From positions 3,410,001-3,474,000 of the forward strand of contig CBDAPL010000001.1 of the NCBI GenBank assembly GCA_965198495.1: DNA of 64,000 bases. Reading direction: 5' to 3'. The notes under the pieces were generated by a model. That model was not told the origin of the DNA, did not search any database, and saw only the letters and a list, made by a program, of their open reading frames with translations. The position numbers were made by a program, and so were the translations under genes. The DNA is from RH-AL1 sp965198495 (GTDB taxonomy: Bacteria; Pseudomonadota; Alphaproteobacteria; Rhizobiales; Beijerinckiaceae). Every line of letters starts with the position of its first letter. The stretch's first letter is position 1. Positions 33,702 through 40,979 of this stretch are shown here, piece by piece.

Positions 33702-34714
33702 CAGCGGGCTCCTTTCCGCTCGACCCGCATCAGCATCAGCCGTGCGGCGGCGAGCACGATGAAGGTCAGGATGAAGAGGATCAGGCCGAGTTCGATCAGC
33801 GAGGCGGTGTAGAGGCCGCGATCAGCCTCCTCGAACTCGCTGGCGATCGTCGCGGAAATCGACGTGCCGGGCGAGAACAGCGACGCGGAGAGCTGATGCG
33901 CGTTGCCGATCACGAAGGTGACGGCCATCGTCTCGCCGAGCGCGCGGCCGAGCGCGAGCATGATGCCGCCGATGACGCCGACACGCGTGTAGGGAATGAC
34001 GACGTTGCCGACCACCTCGCGCGTCGTGAAGCCGAGCCCGTAGGCCGATTCCTTGAGCACCGGCGGCACCGTCAGGAACACGTCGCGCGAGATCGACGTG
34101 ATGAACGGCAGCACCATGATCGCCAGGATGAACCCTGCCGTGAACACGTCGGTGCCGTAGGGCGGCCCGGCGAAGATGCTGTTGAGAACGGGTATCGGTC
34201 CGGCGATCGCGATGATCACCGGCTCCACGTAAGCCTGCAGCAGCGGCTTCAGGATGAAGAAGCCCCAAATGCCGTAGATAATCGAAGGAATGCCGGCGAG
34301 GAGTTCGATGGCGATGCCGATCGGCTGGCGCAGGCGCGGCGGGCAGAGCTCGGTCAGGAAGATCGCGATGCCAAGCCCGACCGGGATGGCGATGACGAGC
34401 GCGATGACAGAGGTGACGACGGTCCCGTAGATCGCGACGAGCGCGCCGTACTTGTCGTTGACGGCGTCCCATTGCGTCGAAGTGATGAAGCCCAAACCAA
34501 AGGCCTCGATGGCGGGCATCGAGCCCCATACCAGCGAGGCGATCACGCCGCCGAGCAGGATCAGGACGAGGAGGGCGGCCGTGAAACAGACGCCGTGGAA
34601 GATCTTGTCGCCGCTCCTGAAGCGGGCGAGAGACTTGGCACGATCGCGCAAGCTAGGCTCGGCGTAGCTGCGGTCCGGTGCGGCGAGGTCTACCACGTCA
34701 AACTCCAAACTCAA
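33701..34714 (-). CDS. pstC: Phosphate ABC transporter permease PstC
   Basis: Inner-membrane permease of about 337 aa; pairs with PstA. It has six hydrophobic segments, the EAA-type loop (LKESAYGLGFTTREVVGNVVIP), and the PstC hallmark GRALGETMAVTFVIGN. The start is uncertain: the longest reading begins with TTG at 34714 with a weak ribosome-binding site, and a GTG codon six residues in (34696) is an alternative. It follows pstS by 84 bp. Confidence 0.95.
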   Translation of the reverse strand: MSLEFDVVDLAAPDRSYAEPSLRDRAKSLARFRSGDKIFHGVCFTAALLVLILLGGVIASLVWGSMPAIEAFGLGFITSTQWDAVNDKYGALVAIYGTVVTSVIALVIAIPVGLGIAIFLTELCPPRLRQPIGIAIELLAGIPSIIYGIWGFFILKPLLQAYVEPVIIAIAGPIPVLNSIFAGPPYGTDVFTAGFILAIMVLPFITSISRDVFLTVPPVLKESAYGLGFTTREVVGNVVIPYTRVGVIGGIMLALGRALGETMAVTFVIGNAHQLSASLFSPGTSISATIASEFEEADRGLYTASLIELGLILFILTFIVLAAARLMLMRVERKGAR

Positions 34715-34798
34715 CCAACGACGCTTGCCATCAGGCTCTCCTGACAGGGACGGGAGACGTGTCCCTCGCCCCTGTCATCCTTGCGGAAGAAGCGCGGA

Positions 34799-35842
34799 TC
34801 AGAACTGCAGCGGCTTGCCGTCGGCACCCTTGATGTCAGACGCCCACTCCTGCTTGACCAGTTCGACGACGTTCTTGGGCATCGGAATGTAATCGAGCGA
34901 TTGAGCGGCCTCGTTGCCGTTGCCATAGGCCCAATCGAAGAACTTGAGCGCGGCAGTCGCGGCGACCGGATCCTTCGGCTCGGTCGGCATCAGGATAAAG
35001 GTCGAGGCGGTGATCGGCCAGGATTCCGACCCGGGCTGGTCGGTCAGCAGCAGGTAGAAACCGGCGGCATCCTTCCAATCGGCGTTCGCGGCGGCGGCGG
35101 CGAAGGTCGCCGTGATCGGCTCGACCTTCTTGCCGTCCTTGTTGATCATGTCGCCGTAGGTCAGCTTGTTTTGCTTGGCATAGGCGAATTCGACGTAGCC
35201 GATCGAGTTGCCGGTCTGCTTGACGTTGGCGGCGACGCCCTCGTTGCCCTTGGCGCCGATGCCGACCGGCCATTGAACGGAAGCGTCCTCGCCCACCTTC
35301 GACTTCCAGGTCGGCGACACCTTCGAGAGATAGTCGGTGAAGTTGAAGGTGGTCCCCGATCCGTCCGAGCGGTGCACGACCGCGATGCCGGCCGCCGGCA
35401 GCTTGACGCCGGCATTGAGCTTGGCGATCTCCGGATCGTTCCACATCTTGATCTCGCCGAGGTAGATCTTGGCGAGGGTCGGGCCGTCGAACACGAGCTG
35501 ACCGGGCGCGACGCCCTCGACGTTGACGACAGGCACGATGCCGCCCATCACCATCGGCCATTGAACGAGGGAGGCCGCCTTGAGCTCCTCGGGCTTCAGC
35601 GGCTTGTCGCTGGCGCCGAAGGTCACGGTCTTGGCCTTGATCTGCTTGATGCCGCCGCCCGAGCCGATCGATTGATAGTTGAGGTTCACGCCGGAGCTCT
35701 TGGAATAGGCCTCGGCCCATTTCGCGTAGATCGGGTAGGGAAAGGTCGCGCCGGCGCCGGAGATTTCGGCGGCTGACGCCGGAACGGCGACGAAGGCGAC
35801 CGCGCCGGCCAATGCCAAGCGGGAAAAGACTTGCGAATTCAT
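34799..35842 (-). CDS. pstS: Periplasmic phosphate-binding protein PstS
   Basis: High-affinity phosphate receptor of 347 aa. The signal peptide is residues 1-24 (LALAGAVAFVAVPASA). The mature protein begins AEISGAGATFPYPIY, with phosphate-contact segments IGSGGGIKQI, FGASDKPL, and HRSDGSGTTFNFT. Length matches PstS of rhizobia. ATG 35842. A three-unit Pho-box-like element lies 92-124 bp upstream and overlaps the 3' end of phoR, so pstS probably has its own PhoB-activated promoter besides read-through from phoR. Confidence 0.97.
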   Translation of the reverse strand: MNSQVFSRLALAGAVAFVAVPASAAEISGAGATFPYPIYAKWAEAYSKSSGVNLNYQSIGSGGGIKQIKAKTVTFGASDKPLKPEELKAASLVQWPMVMGGIVPVVNVEGVAPGQLVFDGPTLAKIYLGEIKMWNDPEIAKLNAGVKLPAAGIAVVHRSDGSGTTFNFTDYLSKVSPTWKSKVGEDASVQWPVGIGAKGNEGVAANVKQTGNSIGYVEFAYAKQNKLTYGDMINKDGKKVEPITATFAAAAANADWKDAAGFYLLLTDQPGSESWPITASTFILMPTEPKDPVAATAALKFFDWAYGNGNEAAQSLDYIPMPKNVVELVKQEWASDIKGADGKPLQF

Positions 35843-35933
35843 GGGGGGAATGCCTCGTATGGAGAGGGTCTAGTGCGACGGCTAGCCGAGTACGGCGCCT
35901 CGCGGGGGGACAGCTAGACACTCACAACGAGCC

Positions 35934-35966
35934 TTTTACGACGCCTATGTTACGCTTTCGTGACAC
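35934..35966 (-). promoter_or_regulatory. Candidate Pho box (three 11-bp units) upstream of pstS
   Basis: On the minus strand three consecutive 11-bp units read GTGTCAC-GAAA, GCGTAAC-ATAG and GCGTCGT-AAAA. Each is a 7-bp core plus a 4-bp A/T-rich spacer, as in the PhoB consensus CTGTCAT-A(A/T)A(A/T). The element overlaps the phoR stop codon and lies 92-124 bp before the pstS start, suiting PhoB activation of pstS. Matching of the second and third cores is partial. Confidence 0.45.
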
Positions 35967-37077
35967 CGTCCTCGACATTGGCGTGAAGCGGCAGGGACAC
36001 GGTGAAGACGCTGCCAACCCCCTGCGTCGAGTGGATCGCAAGCCGTCCCCTGTGCCGGGCGACGATATGTTTGACGAGCGCCAAGCCGAGCCCCGTTCCG
36101 CCTTTGGCGCGGCTCTGTCCCGCGTCGACCCGGTAGAAGCGTTCGGTCAACCGCGGCAGATGCTCGGCGGCGATCCCCGCGCCGTGGTCGCGCACGCGAA
36201 GCACGGCCTCCGTCCTGCTTCTCTCGATCTCGATCTCGACGGACTTCTCGGCGGCATCGGAAGCCCCATACTTGATGGCGTTCTCGATCAGGTTTTCAGC
36301 GAGACGCAAAAGTTCGTCGCGATCGCCGCTGACGATGACCGCGTCGTCGCCGGCAAAGCGCAGATCGACGCCGTTCTCGTGCGCGAGCGGCGTCAGCGTA
36401 TCGATGATGTGGCGCAGCACAAGAATGAGGTCGACCGGCTGCCTGGGGCGAAGATGCAAATGCTGCTCGACGCGCGACAGAGAGAGGAGATCGTCGACCA
36501 GCCGTGCCATCCGCCGCGCCTGCTCGCGCATGATCATGAGGAAGCGTCCTCGCGCCTTCTCGTCGTTGCGTGCCGGTCCTTGCAGGGTCTCGATGAAGCC
36601 AAGAAGCGACGATAACGGCGTCCGCAATTCGTGACTGGCATTGGTGATGAAGTCGACGCGCATGCGCTCGAACCGGCGCGCCTCGCTGATCTCGTGCAGG
36701 GTGACGATGACGATGGGCCCGCAGTCGAGGCCGGCGACCGGCGCGGCACTGACCTCGAAAAGACGCTCGACGGGAACACGCTCCAGCCAACTGGCACGGG
36801 TCGTGACGCCGTCGCGGCGGGCGACCACGACCGCGTCGAGCACATCGGGCGAGCGGAGATGATTGGCCAGAGGCACGCCGATCCGGAGTGTCGGAAAAAG
36901 CGCCCGCGCTGGTGGATTGATCTCGATGACGCGGTCGTCGACACCGATCGCGAGAACAACATCGGGAACGGCGGCGATGATCTTGCCGAGGATCACGAGA
37001 TCGGGACTGACGCCCTCATCGCCCACGCGCATCGGGCTGGCGAAAGGCCGCGGCGGCTTCGGAGGAAAGGAGATCAC
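35950..37077 (-). CDS. phoR: Phosphate regulon sensor histidine kinase PhoR (no membrane segments seen)
   Basis: Histidine kinase of 375 aa that phosphorylates PhoB. A PAS-like domain (about residues 30-135) is followed by the His box VDFITNASHELRTPLSSLLG (His near 147), then N box ENLIENAIKYG, G1 VRDHGAGIAAEHLPRL, F ERFYRVD and G2 GGTGLGLALVKHIVARH. The kinase core and spacing are typical of PhoR. Unlike classical PhoR there is no N-terminal hydrophobic helix: the first 30 residues (VISFPPKPPRPFASPMRVGD) are polar and proline-rich. The start is GTG at 37077 overlapping the olsA stop (GTGA); extending further upstream would run through olsA. Identification as PhoR rests mainly on operon position and domain order. 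Confidence 0.9.
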   Translation of the reverse strand: MISFPPKPPRPFASPMRVGDEGVSPDLVILGKIIAAVPDVVLAIGVDDRVIEINPPARALFPTLRIGVPLANHLRSPDVLDAVVVARRDGVTTRASWLERVPVERLFEVSAAPVAGLDCGPIVIVTLHEISEARRFERMRVDFITNASHELRTPLSSLLGFIETLQGPARNDEKARGRFLMIMREQARRMARLVDDLLSLSRVEQHLHLRPRQPVDLILVLRHIIDTLTPLAHENGVDLRFAGDDAVIVSGDRDELLRLAENLIENAIKYGASDAAEKSVEIEIERSRTEAVLRVRDHGAGIAAEHLPRLTERFYRVDAGQSRAKGGTGLGLALVKHIVARHRGRLAIHSTQGVGSVFTVSLPLHANVEDGVTKA

Positions 37078-37886
37078 CAGCGCGCCTTGGCGGCTCGATC
37101 GACACCCGCCGATCGACCCATCGAGCCCAACGCGGGTTCCAGGATCGCCGCTTCTATGATGTGCAAGATCGCCTCACGAGCCTGATGGGCGATCGCCTTG
37201 CGATCGGATGTTGCGCGAAACGGCAGCGGCTCCGGGAACTGAACGAAGCAGCGCAGCGGCGGACTTCGCAGTATGCGCCAGATATGTGACAGTAAATCAT
37301 CGTCGCCAACCCAGGCGGCCTCTTTGCTCGAGTACCAAATCGCCGCTGGCTGAACGGCGACCGACTCGCGAAAGGGTTCCGCGCACAGGAGTTCGCGGGC
37401 GGCGGCGAAATGGGAGGTCAGGAACGGACCGGGCCGCGGCCCCGCCACCGTCGTGCCTTCCGGAAAGAGCAAGACGATGCGTCCGCCCAGCATGCGCTCC
37501 GCCATACGTCGATTGGACGTCGGAATGGTCCTCCGCCGCTTTCGATCGATGAAGATCGTCCCTTGCACCTCCGCGAAGGCCGACAGGATCGGCCACGTTC
37601 CGACCTCGCGCTTGGCGACGAAGCAGAATGGCAGGACGGACCCGAACGCCAGGATGTCGATCCACGACGTATGATTGGCGACGACGAGCGCGGGCGGACC
37701 GCCGAGCGCTTCGCCGCGCGGTATGACCTCGATCCTGAAGAGCCACAGGAGCGAGCGACAGAAGACCATCGGAATGCGACCGGCCATGCTTGGGACCCGC
37801 CGCGCGATCAGCCATTGCAGCGGCGCTCCGAAGAGGAAGAAGCCCAGGACGGCGACAACAATCAGGCAAGCGCGAAACGCGGCCAT
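37074..37886 (-). CDS. olsA: 1-acyl-sn-glycerol-3-phosphate / lyso-ornithine lipid O-acyltransferase (PlsC-like, likely OlsA)
   Basis: Membrane-bound acyltransferase of 270 aa. An N-terminal hydrophobic helix (ACLIVVAVLGFFLFGAPL) is followed by the catalytic NHTSWIDILA (HX4D motif), then GTIFIDRKRR and FPEGTTVAGPRPG. The placement opposite an OlsB-type N-acyltransferase argues for OlsA, which adds the second fatty acid to lyso-ornithine lipid; general phosphatidic-acid synthesis is the alternative. ATG 37886 is chosen; a TTG at 37943 gives 19 more residues. The stop overlaps phoR (GTGA), so lipid gene and sensor kinase are probably co-transcribed. Confidence 0.85.
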   Translation of the reverse strand: MAAFRACLIVVAVLGFFLFGAPLQWLIARRVPSMAGRIPMVFCRSLLWLFRIEVIPRGEALGGPPALVVANHTSWIDILAFGSVLPFCFVAKREVGTWPILSAFAEVQGTIFIDRKRRRTIPTSNRRMAERMLGGRIVLLFPEGTTVAGPRPGPFLTSHFAAARELLCAEPFRESVAVQPAAIWYSSKEAAWVGDDDLLSHIWRILRSPPLRCFVQFPEPLPFRATSDRKAIAHQAREAILHIIEAAILEPALGSMGRSAGVDRAAKARW

Positions 37887-37944
37887 GAGACCATCCGATC
37901 GGAAGGCGGTGGATTTCGCGGTATGCGTCCGCTCGCGTGACAAC

Positions 37945-37966
37945 CGATCACGAACGCGTCATGAAA
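37945..37966. promoter_or_regulatory. Weak candidate Pho box between olsA and olsB
   Basis: Two in-phase 11-bp units on the plus strand: CGATCAC-GAAC and GCGTCAT-GAAA. Both carry TCA in the same position, followed by an A-rich spacer, 57-78 bp upstream of olsB and about 60 bp upstream of the olsA ATG. The match to the consensus is modest, so this is a suggestion only. Confidence 0.25.
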
Positions 37967-38022
37967 GCTTCTTATCGGCTGCCTATGCGATGGCGGCCAT
38001 CCAGACGCAATGCCGTGAGCCG

Positions 38023-38952
38023 ATGCCTGACATTGAACGGCCTACACTCGAACGGGCGAGCCTCGACCAAAGTTTTGGCATGCTGCCGAAAAGCGTCGTT
38101 TCGCTGGCCGGGTCGCGCGCGCCAAACGGCACGCCTGCCCTTTACGAAACGGCTGGACCTTTCGAGATCCGCCTGGCGACCAGCACCAAGGATCTGCGAC
38201 AGGCGCAGCGTCTTCGCTATGCCATCTTCTTCGAGGAAGGCCACGCCGTACCCGACGAGGCGAGCGCCAAGGCGCGGCGCGATCTCTGCGCCTTCGATGC
38301 CATCTGCGATCACCTCGTCATCATCGATATGCGGGCGCGTCGCGCTGACGGCGCGATCAAGCCGAAGCTCGTGGGAACCTACCGCGTTCTGCGCCGTGAG
38401 ATCGCCGACGCGCACAATGGATTCTACTCGCAAGGCGAGTTCGACTTGGCGCCGCTGCTCGCGCGACACCCGGCGACACGCTTCCTTGAGCTTGGCCGCT
38501 CGTGCGTCCACCCGCACTACCGCTCGAAGCGCGTCATCGAACTCCTGTGGCGCGGCCTCTATCTGTACGCCCGGCGTTTTCACATCGACGCGTTGATCGG
38601 TTGCGCCAGCCTGCCGGGCGTCGACCTCGAGGCGCTGCGGCTACCGCTGAGCTTCCTGCTCCAAAACGCTGGCGCCGAGCCCGACTGGCAAGTCGCCGCG
38701 TTGCCACGGCGCGAAGCGGAGTTCACGCCACTCGCGCAAGCGGAGATCGACGTGCGCCGCGCGCTCGGCGCCTTGCCGCCGCTGGTCAAGGCCTACATGC
38801 GTACGGGCGCGCGTTTCGGCCGCCACGCGGTCGTCGATCATCAGTTCGGGACGACGGACGTCTTCGCGATCATGCCGATGAACGCGATCGAGGATCGCTA
38901 CCTCTCCCACTACGGACAGCCGAGTTGCCTTTCGTCAGGCCCGGTCGCATAA
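38023..38952 (+). CDS. olsB: GNAT-type N-acyltransferase, likely ornithine lipid synthase OlsB
   Basis: Acyltransferase of 309 aa in the OlsB / PlsC-associated GNAT family (PF13444). OlsB attaches 3-hydroxyacyl groups to ornithine, giving lyso-ornithine lipid. Family segments are EIRLATSTKDLRQAQRLRYAIF, CDHLVIID, VGTYRVLRREIA, FLELGRSCVHPHYRSKRVIE, and the terminal YMRTGARFG with H/D residues. An earlier in-frame ATG at 37990 is possible; 38023 is selected as giving the more usual N-terminus. It is divergent from olsA and followed by a DsbA-like gene six bases later. Close proximity to the Pho operon suits the known phosphate-limitation control of ornithine lipids in rhizobia. Confidence 0.88.
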   Translation: MPDIERPTLERASLDQSFGMLPKSVVSLAGSRAPNGTPALYETAGPFEIRLATSTKDLRQAQRLRYAIFFEEGHAVPDEASAKARRDLCAFDAICDHLVIIDMRARRADGAIKPKLVGTYRVLRREIADAHNGFYSQGEFDLAPLLARHPATRFLELGRSCVHPHYRSKRVIELLWRGLYLYARRFHIDALIGCASLPGVDLEALRLPLSFLLQNAGAEPDWQVAALPRREAEFTPLAQAEIDVRRALGALPPLVKAYMRTGARFGRHAVVDHQFGTTDVFAIMPMNAIEDRYLSHYGQPSCLSSGPVA

Positions 38953-38958
38953 AAGCGC

Positions 38959-39705
38959 ATGACACGTGATCGCCACGCGCTGACCGCGGAACAGTCGGGT
39001 TCGAGACTTGGTTCTCGGACGATCCGGCGCGCCGGTATGTTGCTGACTCTGCTCGGCATCTCCGCGGGCGTGGCCTTCTCCAGCGCCGCGGCGGTCGACC
39101 ACAAGGCCAGAGCGATCGCCGCCGAGAAGCCGGCCATCCTCAGCCTGAAGGACGCGCTGATGCACGACGCCGCATCGCCGGTCATCGGCAACGCCGACGG
39201 CGACGTCACGATCGTCGCGTTCGTGGATTACAATTGCCCTTACTGTCGAAAAAGCGAGGCCGATCTCGACGCCCTCGTCGCCGATGACCGGAAGATCCGC
39301 GTCATCTATAAGGACTGGCCGATCCTGGCGAAAACCTCCCTTGCCGCCGCGAAGGTCGCGATCGCCGCCAACTGGCAAGGCAAATACGCCCAGGTCCACA
39401 AGGCGCTGATGCGGATGAACGCGCGGCCGGCCACCGACGCCGATATCAGCCAGGCCGTCGTGTCCTCCGGTGTCGACGTGACGCGCCTCAACAAGGATCT
39501 CGACTCGCGAGACGAGGAGATCGTCGCGCTGATCAAGCGCAACATACAGGAGGCGGAAGCCCTTAAGTTACAAGGAACGCCGGTCTACCTCGTCGGGCCC
39601 TTCATCACGGCGAGCCCGCTCGACCTGCCGCAGTTCAAGCAGATCGTCGCCGATGCGCGCGAGGATCAGGCAAAGCTTGCGGATGCCCCAAAGCCCGATC
39701 GGTAG
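38959..39705 (+). CDS. DsbA-family thiol oxidoreductase with signal anchor
   Basis: Periplasmic or membrane-anchored thioredoxin-fold protein of 248 aa. A hydrophobic segment near residues 25-45 (AGMLLTLLGISAGVAFSSAA) should export or anchor it. The active site is FVDYNCPYCRKSEADL (CxxC near residue 93), and the cis-proline segment is QGTPVYLVG. It resembles ScsC/DsbA-like oxidases or isomerases of Cys-containing periplasmic proteins. Six bases after olsB and overlapped by 23 bases by the next gene, it forms an apparent three-gene transcript. No DsbB partner is nearby. Confidence 0.92.
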   Translation: MTRDRHALTAEQSGSRLGSRTIRRAGMLLTLLGISAGVAFSSAAAVDHKARAIAAEKPAILSLKDALMHDAASPVIGNADGDVTIVAFVDYNCPYCRKSEADLDALVADDRKIRVIYKDWPILAKTSLAAAKVAIAANWQGKYAQVHKALMRMNARPATDADISQAVVSSGVDVTRLNKDLDSRDEEIVALIKRNIQEAEALKLQGTPVYLVGPFITASPLDLPQFKQIVADAREDQAKLADAPKPDR

Positions 39706-40444
39706 CGGCGAGACGGTCATCTGCCACACGGCGAGGACGCCACGCTACGCGCTCGTGATCTTCGATTTCGACGGCACCCTGGCCGACAGCGCCGCATGGT
39801 TCGCCCGCGAGTTGAACGGCGTGGCGCGCCGCTATCGTTTCAAGCAGTCGTCCGAGAGCGACCTCCACACGATGCGCGGCATCGACGCGCGCACCCTCCT
39901 CCGCCAACTCGATGTCGCGCGCTGGAAGCTGCCGCTGATCGCGCGCCACATGCGTCGGCTGATGACCCGCGACATCGCCGAGATCGCACTGTTTCCCGGT
40001 ATCGCCGCCGCGTTGAACGGCCTGCACGAAGCGGGCGTGCGGCTCGCGATCGTCAGTTCGAACTCGCTCGAGAACGTGCGTCTCGTGCTTGGCGCGGAAA
40101 CGGCCGCGCTGATCGACCATTTCGCCTGCGGCACGTCCTTGTTCGAAAAGCCGGCGAAGTTTCGCCGCGTGCTCAAGCGCGCGCGGATTCAACCCGCGGG
40201 CGCGATCGCGATCGGCGACGAGGTCCGCGACATCGATGCGGCCGCCGCCTGCGGGATCGCGTCCGGCGCCGTCGCATGGGGCTACGCGGCGCCAAGCGCC
40301 CTGCGCGCACGCGGTCCGACGATCCTGTTTGACGACACCGAGGCGTTGCTACCCTATCTGCTGCCCAGTATGGCGGATCGCTCAGCCCGCGCCGCCGAAG
40401 AGGAAAAGCTGATGTACCCATCAGGTACGGCGCTCGAAAATTAG
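39683..40444 (+). CDS. HAD-superfamily phosphatase
   Basis: Cytosolic HAD hydrolase of 253 aa, Gph/PGP-like. Motif I is FDFDGTLADS (Asp nucleophile and acid), motif II is the Ser in AIVSSNS, motif III is the Lys in SLFEKPAKF, and motif IV is IGDEVRDIDAA. A helical cap domain lies between motifs I and II (residues about 25-95). ATG 39683 lies within the end of the DsbA-like gene (23-bp overlap). Substrate is unknown; phosphoglycolate phosphatase and phosphosugar phosphatase are both plausible. It ends the olsB transcript. Confidence 0.9.
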   Translation: MPQSPIGSGETVICHTARTPRYALVIFDFDGTLADSAAWFARELNGVARRYRFKQSSESDLHTMRGIDARTLLRQLDVARWKLPLIARHMRRLMTRDIAEIALFPGIAAALNGLHEAGVRLAIVSSNSLENVRLVLGAETAALIDHFACGTSLFEKPAKFRRVLKRARIQPAGAIAIGDEVRDIDAAAACGIASGAVAWGYAAPSALRARGPTILFDDTEALLPYLLPSMADRSARAAEEEKLMYPSGTALEN

Positions 40445-40465
40445 TCTCTCCGCGCAACAAAATAC

Positions 40466-40493
40466 TTGTGCTTCGGACGAATGAGCCTATGTT
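40466..40493 (+). promoter_or_regulatory. Candidate sigma70-type promoter of the decarboxylase leader
   Basis: TTGTGC (40466-40471) and TATGTT (40488-40493) are separated by 16 bp, a plausible though imperfect -35/-10 pair. It would place the transcription start about 480 nt before the decarboxylase, consistent with a long leader RNA. Confidence 0.3.
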
Positions 40494-40979
40494 CGTCACT
40501 GCCCAAATCGCACGTGCCTGTGGTCGTGTGTCGGTGGTTGGCGTTCCGGACAAGAGGCCGGTGAACCAACCTTAAAACCGGCAGCCGGAGCGAACCGGTG
40601 AACCCCGCCAAACGGGGGACACGACTTAAAGCAACGACGGACCGGGCTTTTTCGTCTCTGTCGGCCTCCAACGCCGACTTACCGAAGAGGCTAGTCTCTC
40701 TTGCCGGGCGTGCGGATCGCGGGGCTCACCCTGATCCAATCGATGGCTTCAGCTGCTCAGCGCGGGTTCATCCTCGCGCGGAGTTCTTGAAGCCACGGCG
40801 CAGCATCTGATTCGGCGTAGCACACGACCTTCATGGTCGCGAGCGATCCGGATCGCGGATGGCATTGTCACGTCGTCGACGCGTCTCCAAAGCGCGTGGG
40901 CAGCGAACGATGTCGTTCACCCCTTTGCTCAAATTCGTATGTCCGGCCTGAAACAGGGTCGGCACGAAGGGATGCCGCG
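40494..40979 (+). ncRNA. Long structured leader of the ornithine decarboxylase gene, candidate speF-type riboregulator
   Basis: The 486 nt before the decarboxylase contain no convincing gene but many potential helices: CCCCG-CCAAA-CGGGG at 40603-40617, GTCGGC-CTCCAAC-GCCGAC at 40660-40678, a GCGATC-CG-GATCGC palindrome at 40843-40856, and a CCTG-AAA-CAGG stem near 40947-40957. In alphaproteobacteria a conserved RNA motif, named speF, precedes ornithine decarboxylase genes. The position, length and structure fit it. I could not align it to the motif, so the family assignment is an inference. Confidence 0.5.

Noticed and set aside
35843..35933. TGTC-rich stretch just before pstS as a second Pho box
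   Set aside because: The TGTC words are spaced 8 bp rather than 11 bp apart, so the phase does not fit PhoB.
40598..40810. 70-codon frame inside the decarboxylase leader, considered as a leader peptide
   Set aside because: No ribosome-binding site and poor composition; it runs across several predicted RNA helices.
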